Source of the DNA: Taudactylus pleione
Lineage: Eukaryota; Chordata; Amphibia; Anura; Myobatrachidae
Reading direction: 5' to 3'
Length of the DNA stretch: 64,000 nucleotides
Assembly (NCBI GenBank): GCA_031769625.1
Contig: JAUIMM010000113.1
Coordinates: 9,172,501-9,236,500 of the forward strand
Shown in pieces: positions 57,532-64,000 of this stretch; position 1 is the first letter of the stretch; each line of letters begins with the position of its first letter. The position numbers were made by a program, and so were the translations under genes. Under the pieces are notes generated by a model. The model was given only the letters and a program-made list of their open reading frames with translations, made no database searches and had not been told where the DNA came from.

Positions 57532-60500
57532 ATGGAGGACCAAACTTTCTCCGATAAAAATAAAATAGAGAAAGATCAAGAACCACTTCCTCCTAGTGCT
57601 GAAGCTGCTGCCACTAGTCATGACATAGACGATAACATGCCATCAACGTCGTCTGCCAAGGGCGATGCCCAATGTCATAATAGAGGGCACATACAATCCC
57701 AAATGACAAAGTTCAGGAAAATGACCTTGAAAAAAACATTTAAATCAGCTGAAGAGAAACGTAAACTTGCCAATATGCCATTTACGACACGGAGTGGCAA
57801 GGAACGGCTAAGGTCGATCCCCAGTATGTTCATGACTAGTGGTTCAGCTTCACATGACGATGGAAGCCCTCCTCCCACTAAAAAAATCAAAAGAGTTAAG
57901 CTGGCAAAAGCACAGCGAAGAACTGTGCTTTCTAAGAAGATATCACAAATCCCCAAGGAGAGTCCAAGTGTGGTGGTGGTTGCGATGCCTGACCTTCCCA
58001 GCACTGGACGGGAAGAGGTGGCTCTTTCCACCATTTGCACGCCCCCTGCAAGTGCTGAAAGGAGCACCCACAGTCCACTTGCTGATATGCAAATTGAAGA
58101 TGTCACTGTTGAAGTACAACAGGATGAGGATACTGGTGTAGCTGGCGCTGAGGAGGAAGTTGGCGAGGAGGATTCTGATGGTGATGTGGTTTGTTTAAAT
58201 CAGGCTCCGGGGGAGACAGTTGTTGTCCGTGGGATGAAAAAGCCCATCACGGTCATGCCTGGGCAGAAGACCAAACATTCCACCTCTTTGGTCTGGCAAT
58301 ATTTCTATCCAAATCTGGACAACAACTGTCTTGCCATATGTACCTTATGTAAAGGTGGAATAAGTAGGGATAGGGACGTTAACCACCTAGGAACATCCTC
58401 CCTTATACGGCACCTGCAGCGTGTTCATAATAAGTTACTGTCAAGTTCAGAAACTTTGGCTAAGACCGTAAGCAGTCCAGGGACACCTAAATCCCGTTGT
58501 CCTGTTGTATCCAAGCGCCTGCAAACCACACCGTCAACTCCCTCCTCGTCAATTTCCTCCTTAGTCAGGATCGGAAGTAGTCCTGCAGGCCATGTCACTG
58601 GCATGACTGACTCTCCTATCCCGGATTCCTCCGGAGGATCCTGCATTGCTACGCCTACTGCTGCCGCTGCTGCTGTTGCTGCTGCTGGGAGTCGTTCATC
58701 ATCCCAGAGAGGAAGTAGGAACACCACTACTTTTACTAAACAATTGACCCTCCAACAGTCCTTAGCAAGGAGGATGAAGTACGACAGCAGTCATCCTGAA
58801 GCAAAACGTATAACTGAGGCCTTGACTGCTATGTTGGTGTTAGACGTGCGTCCGGTATCCGCCATTAGTGCAGTGGGATTTAGACAATTGCTGGAGGTAG
58901 TGTATCCCCGGTTCCAAATCCCGTCTAGATTCCACTTCACTAGGCAGGCGATACCGAGACTGTACAGAAACGTCAGAAAAAGTGTCCTCAGTGTCCAGAA
59001 AAATGCAGTTGTTCCCAATGTCCACTTAACCATGGACATGTGGACAAGTGGAACAGGGCAGACTAAGGACTATATGACTGTGACAGCTCACTGGGTAGAT
59101 GTATCACCTTACGCAGCAACAGCAGCAGCGTCACCAGTCGCAGCATCTCAGAAACGCCAGCTCGTTCCAAGGCAGGCTACGCTGTGTATCACCGGTTTCA
59201 GTAAGAGGCACACCGCCGACAACCTCTTAGAGAAACTGAGGGAAATCATCGCCCAGTGGCTTACCCCACTTAGACTCTCCTGGGGATTTGTGATATCTGA
59301 CAACGCCACCAATATTGTGCGGGCATTACATCAGGGCAAATTCCAGCACGTCCCATGTTTTGCTCACACAATAAACTTGGTGGTACAGAATTTTCTGAAA
59401 AGCGACAGGGGCGTGCAGGAGACGCTTTGGGTGGCCCGAAAAATTTCTGGCCACTTTTGCCATTCAGCGACTGCGTGCCGAAGACTGGAGCGCCAGCAAA
59501 CACTCTTGAACCTGCCCCGCCATCACCAGAAGCAAGAGGTTGTGACGCGGTGGAACTCAACCCTCTATATGCTTCAGAGGATGGAGGAGCAGCAAAAGGC
59601 CATTCAAGCCTATACATCCACCTATGACATAGGCAAAGGAGGGGGTATGCACCTGACTCAAGCGCAGTGGAGAATGATTTCCGTGTTGTGCAAGGTTCTC
59701 CAGCCCTTCGAACTTGCCACACGTGAAGTCAGTTCAGACACTGCCAGCTTGAGTCAGGTCATTCCCCTCATCAGGCTTTTGCAGAAGCAGCTGGAGAAAC
59801 TGAAGGAGGAGCTAAGATGGAGCAATTCCGCTCGGCATGTGGGACTTGTGGATGAAGCCCTTCATTCGCTTTGCCAGGATTCCAGGGTGGTCAATCTGTT
59901 GAAATCAGACCACTACATTTTGGCCACCGTGCTCGATCCTAGGTTTAAAGCCTATGTGGTGTCTCTCTTTCCGGCCGACACAAGCCTGCAGAGGTGCAAA
60001 GACCTGTTGGTGAATACACTGTCAGCTGAAGCGGAACGTGACACGTCAACAGCTTCTTCTTCATTTTCTCCCACAACTGGGGCTGCCAGGAAAAAACTTA
60101 GGTATCCTAAGCAACCCGCTGGTGGTGATGCAGGGCAGGCAGGACCAAGTTTGGACATCTGGTCCGGACTGAAGGACCTGGCAACAATTTCTGACATGTC
60201 TACTGTCACTACATATGATACTGTCACCATTGACAGAATGGTGGAGGATTACATCGGTGACAGCATCCAAGTAGGCATGTCAGACAGTCCATACCTGTAC
60301 TGGCAGGAAAAAGAGGCAATTTGGAGGCCCCTGTACAAACTGGCTCTATTTTACCTGAGTTGCCCCCCCTCCAGTGTGTACTCCGAAAGAGTGTTTAGTG
60401 CAGCCGGGAACCTTGTCAGCGAAAGGCGTAGGAGGTTGCTTCCACAGAATGTGGAGATGATGTTCATCAAAATGAATTATCTGCTCTTCCAGGGAGACCA

Positions 60501-60642
60501 GCCTCCAGAACGTACAGAGGGACCTGTGGTGGTGGATTCAAGTGGGGACGAGTTAATACTTTGTGAGGATGAGGATGTACACACTGAAGAGGGTGAGGAA
60601 TTGGTGGATGAGGAGGATGAAGATGACATCTTGCCTCCGTAG
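57532..60642 (+). CDS. hAT-superfamily transposase, BED zinc finger, intact
   Basis: An uninterrupted 1036-codon single-exon frame. Residues 1-240 are basic then acidic and low-complexity. A BED-type zinc finger follows (about 248-300: CTLC, then HLGTSSLIRHLQRVH). Ser/Ala-rich linkers lead to the RNase H-like catalytic core: LTMDMWTSG (first Asp, about 502), SDNATNI (second Asp, about 590) with CFAHTINLVVQ after it, and RWNSTLYMLQRM. The C-terminal hAT dimerisation region is at about 920-985 (SVYSERVFSAAGNLVSERRR, LLPQNVEMM), followed by an acidic tail (DEEDEDDILPP). The start ATGGAGG has a good Kozak context and lies right after the array. It would bind its own element ends in the nucleus, cut and reinsert them. 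Ac/ZBED-like affiliation is inferred. No defect seen; expression untested. Confidence 0.95.
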   Translation: MEDQTFSDKNKIEKDQEPLPPSAEAAATSHDIDDNMPSTSSAKGDAQCHNRGHIQSQMTKFRKMTLKKTFKSAEEKRKLANMPFTTRSGKERLRSIPSMFMTSGSASHDDGSPPPTKKIKRVKLAKAQRRTVLSKKISQIPKESPSVVVVAMPDLPSTGREEVALSTICTPPASAERSTHSPLADMQIEDVTVEVQQDEDTGVAGAEEEVGEEDSDGDVVCLNQAPGETVVVRGMKKPITVMPGQKTKHSTSLVWQYFYPNLDNNCLAICTLCKGGISRDRDVNHLGTSSLIRHLQRVHNKLLSSSETLAKTVSSPGTPKSRCPVVSKRLQTTPSTPSSSISSLVRIGSSPAGHVTGMTDSPIPDSSGGSCIATPTAAAAAVAAAGSRSSSQRGSRNTTTFTKQLTLQQSLARRMKYDSSHPEAKRITEALTAMLVLDVRPVSAISAVGFRQLLEVVYPRFQIPSRFHFTRQAIPRLYRNVRKSVLSVQKNAVVPNVHLTMDMWTSGTGQTKDYMTVTAHWVDVSPYAATAAASPVAASQKRQLVPRQATLCITGFSKRHTADNLLEKLREIIAQWLTPLRLSWGFVISDNATNIVRALHQGKFQHVPCFAHTINLVVQNFLKSDRGVQETLWVARKISGHFCHSATACRRLERQQTLLNLPRHHQKQEVVTRWNSTLYMLQRMEEQQKAIQAYTSTYDIGKGGGMHLTQAQWRMISVLCKVLQPFELATREVSSDTASLSQVIPLIRLLQKQLEKLKEELRWSNSARHVGLVDEALHSLCQDSRVVNLLKSDHYILATVLDPRFKAYVVSLFPADTSLQRCKDLLVNTLSAEAERDTSTASSSFSPTTGAARKKLRYPKQPAGGDAGQAGPSLDIWSGLKDLATISDMSTVTTYDTVTIDRMVEDYIGDSIQVGMSDSPYLYWQEKEAIWRPLYKLALFYLSCPPSSVYSERVFSAAGNLVSERRRRLLPQNVEMMFIKMNYLLFQGDQPPERTEGPVVVDSSGDELILCEDEDVHTEEGEELVDEEDEDDILPP

Positions 60643-60698
60643 AGCCAGTTTGTGCAGGGACACATTAATTGCCAGCTTGTTTTGTGGGGGCCCAAACG

Positions 60699-60754
60699 AA
60701 CCAATCATTTCAGCCACAGTTGTGTGGCAGACCCTGGCGCTGAAATGATTGGTT
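60699..60754. terminator. Hairpin after the hAT transposase stop
   Basis: AACCAATCATTTCAGC and its exact reverse complement, 24-nt loop; also present in copy B (about 35754-35810). Role unknown; it may mark a transposase contact or a transcript end. Confidence 0.4.
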
Positions 60755-61278
60755 TGTTAAAGTGTGCATGTCCTGTTTATACAACATAAGGGTGGGTGGG
60801 AGGGCCCAAGGACAATTCCATCTTGCACCTCTTTTTTTTCTTTGCATTATGTACAGTTTGGGGCCTAGTTTTTCAAACTGCCATCCTGTCTGGCCCTGCA
60901 GTATCACGCCTAGATGGGTCACGTGTTTGTGCCGCCCACTCGTGTCGCTTAGCATAGTCATCCAGCTACCTCGGTGCAACCTTTTGGACATAAAAACACT
61001 ATTGTGAGGTGTGAGGTGTTCAGAATAGACTGGAAATGAGTGGAAATTAAGGTTATTGAGGTTAATAATAGCATAGGAGCAGAAAAACCTACAAATTCTG
61101 TGATTTTAGCTGTTTTTATGCTTTTTTTCAAAAAAAATACAGATCCAAAACACAAAACCCAGAACCCAAAACACGGAAGGGTGGTTTTGGCAAAACCAAT
61201 CCAGATCCAAAACACGAAGAAAGATCCAGATCCAAAACCAAAACACAAAACACAAAAAGTGGCCGGTGCACACCCCTA

Positions 61279-61507
61279 ATCATTAATGACATCTGGATTT
61301 TTTCATCCTCAGTGTCACTGCATATACGGTGAATCCTCAAATATTGAGAAAAAGGAAGTCCTTGTTTCAACGCAACTGGGTGATGACTAGCATACTATAA
61401 CAAATTATTGCAATCCGTAGGTTTCTGAAAAACAGAAGTTTTTAAATGTCCTTCCTCCACCAAGATATTGACTTCCAAAAAATGTATCTCCTTATTTTGT
61501 ATGTCGT
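61279..61507 (-). mobile_element. Inverted Penelope-like piece right of hAT copy C
   Basis: Reverse complement of 62745-62970 of the adjoining forward piece (for example GGATTCACCGTATATGCAGT). It is the continuation of the inverted copy whose other end is 55337-55768. The turning point is at about 61507/61508. Confidence 0.9.
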
Positions 61508-63302
61508 AGAGAAAGAGAGATTAATATTTAATCTGTCCTCTAGGACACTGTTAACAGACGAAATGAGAGTTCTACAGAAGGGTCTGAATTTTATAACTAG
61601 CACTAGGTTCAATAAATTTCAGAGTAAAATCGATGTTTGGCGTTTAAATCGACAATTACGTTTAAAAGAATTTTTGGGGAATATAGAACATCCGCCTAAC
61701 ATAGAACATCCATTGGAATGCCCTATAAAATGTACATCATCGTTTGATCCTATATATTCGAACCATACCATCAAGACTTTGAATAAAATTTTGAACTCTT
61801 GTCTTGAGGATTGTGATCAAAATAAACAACAATATCACTTTAACCTGACCAAGGGGGAATCACTAGTGCTAAAAAATCTAGCCATATATGATGATATCAC
61901 TATCCGCCCTGCCGATAAGGGGGGCGGGATAGTGATTCAAAATACTTCTGATTATTTAATGGAGGCTAATAGACAGTTGTCTGATGAAGCTGTCTATAGA
62001 AAAATTAATAGTGATCCAACGTATGAATTTTCACGTGAACTTAGGCAATGTCTAGATTGTGCCCATGAAAAGGGTATAATTCCTAAATCAGTAGTTAATG
62101 CATTAAGTACTGCTACCCCACGGATCCCGATTTTTTTATACACTCCCAAAGGTACATAAAAATCTTGAACATCACCCGGGTCGTCCAATCATTTCGGCCC
62201 GGGGTTCATTATTCTTTGAGGTATCAAAATACCTGGACTTTTATTTACAACCGGTAGTCCAGAGAGCACAAACTTACCTAAAGGATACGACTTAATTTTT
62301 ATGTAAATTACAAACTCTACCTATGTTACATGCTGACTTCTTTTTATGCACGATAGATGTAGTGTCATGATATACGAACATTCCTCATAATAGAGGCATA
62401 CAAGCCACTGAACAACTCTTGATTAACAACCCAGCATATCAGGGACCTTTTTTCATAGAACTCTTAACACTTGTTTTGAACAGAAATTATTTCATGTTTA
62501 ATGATGTGATCTATGTGCAGCAATTAGGCTGTGCGATGGGGTCATGTGTGGCTCCCGCTTATGCCAATGCTTTTATGTTTACAGTGTAGAGAGATTTGTT
62601 CTTTTCGAAAATAGCTTATGCCTGTCACATTGCTTTGTTCACACGTTTTAAAGATGACGTATTCCTGATATGGACAGGATCTAGGGAATTATTTGTTTCA
62701 ATGATGGAAGATATCAATAAGTTAGACAACATTAAATTTACTTACGACATACAAAATAAGGAGATACATTTTTTGCATGTCAATATCTTGGAGGAGGAAG
62801 GACATTTAAAAACTTCTGTTTTTCATAAACCTACGGATTGCAATAATTTGTTATAGTACGCTAGTCATCACCCAGTTGCATTGAAACAAGGACTTCTTTT
62901 TTCTCAATATTTGAGGATTCACCGTATATGCAGTGACACTGAGGATGAAAAAATCCAGATGTCATTAATGACTAATAAATTTCTACAGAAGGGTTATGGT
63001 AAAGAACTGCTAGATGGAGCCATGAGGAGGGCGACAGACAAGACACTTTTCATAGTACTAGTACAAAAAACAAGATGGATTCTCTTGTTTGGGTTAACAT
63101 TAACAATTACAATGTTTGTAGTAATAAGATTATTAAAACAGCTAAGAGATATTGGCCGATGTTGAAAGCAGATTCTGATTTGCCTCTTTTACAATATACT
63201 AAACTCCTCTCTTGTTTTAAGAGAGGTAAGAGCATTAGAGATCAATTAGTGCGAAGAGAAGCAATCAGGGAGATTACTACATGCACGGGTGTTCTTATTT
63301 AA
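61508..63302 (+). pseudogene. Penelope-like reverse transcriptase, broken, without GIY-YIG
   Basis: N-terminal region: FNLSSRTLLTDEMRVLQKGL and IRPADKGGGIVI, typical of Penelope-like proteins. RT motifs follow in several frames: GRPIISARGSLFFE (62180), a TIDVVS-stop-YTNIPH segment (62353-62390), QLGCAMGSCVAPAYANAF (62525), RFKDDVFLIW (active site, 62648-62677) and HFLHVNILEE. After RT: LLQYTKLLSCFKRGKSIRDQ, then a jump into the 3' untranslated sequence at about 63258, so the linker and GIY-YIG domain are deleted. At least four stops or frameshifts. Inactive. Confidence 0.9.
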
Positions 63303-63333
63303 GGTAAGATGTTGTATAGATTGTCTTACGTTC

Positions 63334-63363
63334 CTGACAAAGGTTTTTGAATAAAACCGAAAC
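63334..63363 (+). ncRNA. Hammerhead-like motif after the Penelope-like element
   Basis: CTGACAA, then stem GGTTTT/AAAACC, then GAAAC. The core position G8 is A here, so if this is a hammerhead it is a degenerate one. The layout matches the motifs at 14458 and 19483. Confidence 0.3.
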
Positions 63364-63578
63364 TGTTGCATCGGATCATCTACGTGATCCTTGACCATGG
63401 GGTCACGCAGACCAGCCATCGCAGATGATGGAAAGAGGCCTCTTAACTCCTCTTCAGTGGCGGCGACTCACCTACGTTTTGGAAAATGGAGGCCGTCACC
63501 GCCCCCTCCGCACTCCCATACAACGGTCAATCACTGACAGTCAGCTGCCGCTCTGCGTCCAAACACACAGGTCTCGTT

Positions 63579-63614
63579 CTGCACGTGCGCAGAATGGGTT
63601 CTGCGCACGTGCAG
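63579..63614. repeat. 16-bp perfect palindrome arms around TGGG, CACGTG inside
   Basis: CTGCACGTGCGCAGAA at 63579-63594 mirrored at 63599-63614. Nothing coding nearby. Confidence 0.95.
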
Positions 63615-63715
63615 ATTCCCGTCTATCGGGACTCTGCATTCAGCCTTCCACTTACGTGCAATGCTGAATCCCCCCCAATGTGCAACAGTTGCTTTTCTAA
63701 CTTGTCTCATGCTAT

Positions 63716-63892
63716 GGGGTATATTTACTAAAGTGCGGGTTTACAAAAGTGGAGATGTTGCCCATAGCAGATTCTACTTATCATTTATCTAGTACCTTCG
63801 ATAAAATGATAGCTAAAATGATAGCTAGAATCTGATTGGTTGCTATGGGCAACATCTTTACTCTTGTAAACCCGCACTTTAGTAAATATACT
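63716..63892. mobile_element. Palindromic MITE, ATATTTACTAAA family, copy 2
   Basis: GGGGTATATTTACTAAAGTG at the left, CACTTTAGTAAATATAC at the right, inner GTTGCCCATAGCA with its reverse complement. Same family as 17895-18069. Confidence 0.9.
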
Positions 63893-63904
63893 TCTATGTC
63901 TCAT

Positions 63905-64000
63905 ACGGGATGTAGTCAGCATCCCGGCGTGCGGGCTGCCGAGAATCAGTATGAAATACCGACAGTTGGGATCCTGGCAGTCAGAATCCTGACGCCTCCC
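63905..64000. mobile_element. Start of a TTAGGG-type foldback (CGGGATGCC family), cut by window end
   Basis: CGGGATGTAGTCAGCATCCC and CAGTATGAAATACCGACAG match the end and an internal part of the element at 31016-32057. Confidence 0.7.

Larger units (their letters stand above)
55769..61278 (+). mobile_element. hAT transposon copy C with intact transposase, left end lost
   Basis: It contains the promoter-side repeats (55960-56190), a 160-bp array (56190-57430), the transposase, a 16-bp perfect hairpin after the stop (60699-60714 with 60739-60754), GTTTTGGATCT-type subterminal repeats and the right end CACCCCTA at 61278. Compared with copy A, the terminal ~69 bp on the left (the TIR and GC-rich tip) are missing, so the element cannot be excised normally. 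It interrupts inverted Penelope-like sequence. Confidence 0.95.

Overview
The window reads as intergenic DNA from a large, transposon-rich vertebrate genome. An anuran amphibian is the best guess (inference). The guess rests on Penelope-like elements with GIY-YIG ends, hAT and PIF/Harbinger elements with many short derivatives, an L2/CR1-type LINE tail, a gammaretrovirus-like endogenous retrovirus (ERV) and AT-rich palindromic short elements. I recognise no host protein-coding exon, tRNA or rRNA. The only intact long gene is the transposase of a hAT element (57532-60642, plus strand, 1036 codons).

Layout. 1-1715: end of a hAT element (copy A) with a 160-bp tandem array. 1730-4204: PIF/Harbinger transposase remnant in two exons (minus strand), split by a region holding a chain of eleven different hairpins (2606-3159). 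5935-8290: two GC-rich minisatellites. 9912-15280: Penelope-like element (minus strand) enclosed by inverted repeats of about 1.5 kb. 15370-16660: foldback element with GTCGAC-rich arms around a TTAGGG-bearing minisatellite. 19580-22175: 30-bp minisatellite interrupted by two elements, one a second hairpin chain (19734-20166). 24616-35186: a run of MITEs and TTAGGG-bearing foldbacks. 35228-37790: internally deleted hAT copy B with perfect 8-bp target duplications. 38036-44432: more foldbacks, one with nested insertions. 44690-45665: LINE fragment. About 45680-55336: decayed ERV (gag, pro, pol, env). 55337-63302: Penelope-like element present as an inverted and a forward piece, with hAT copy C inserted in the inverted piece. 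63716-64000: a palindromic MITE and the start of another foldback.

Relations. The three hAT copies form a source-and-dependents set. Copy C keeps an open transposase but has lost its left terminal ~69 bp; copy B keeps both ends but has lost most of its transposase. Insertion order can be read in places: ERV, then Penelope-like element cutting off env, then hAT in the Penelope-like element, then a deletion across their junction. The least explained structures are the hairpin chains, the hammerhead-like cores that recur in Penelope-associated sequence, and the TTAGGG-bearing foldbacks with splice-donor-like motifs.
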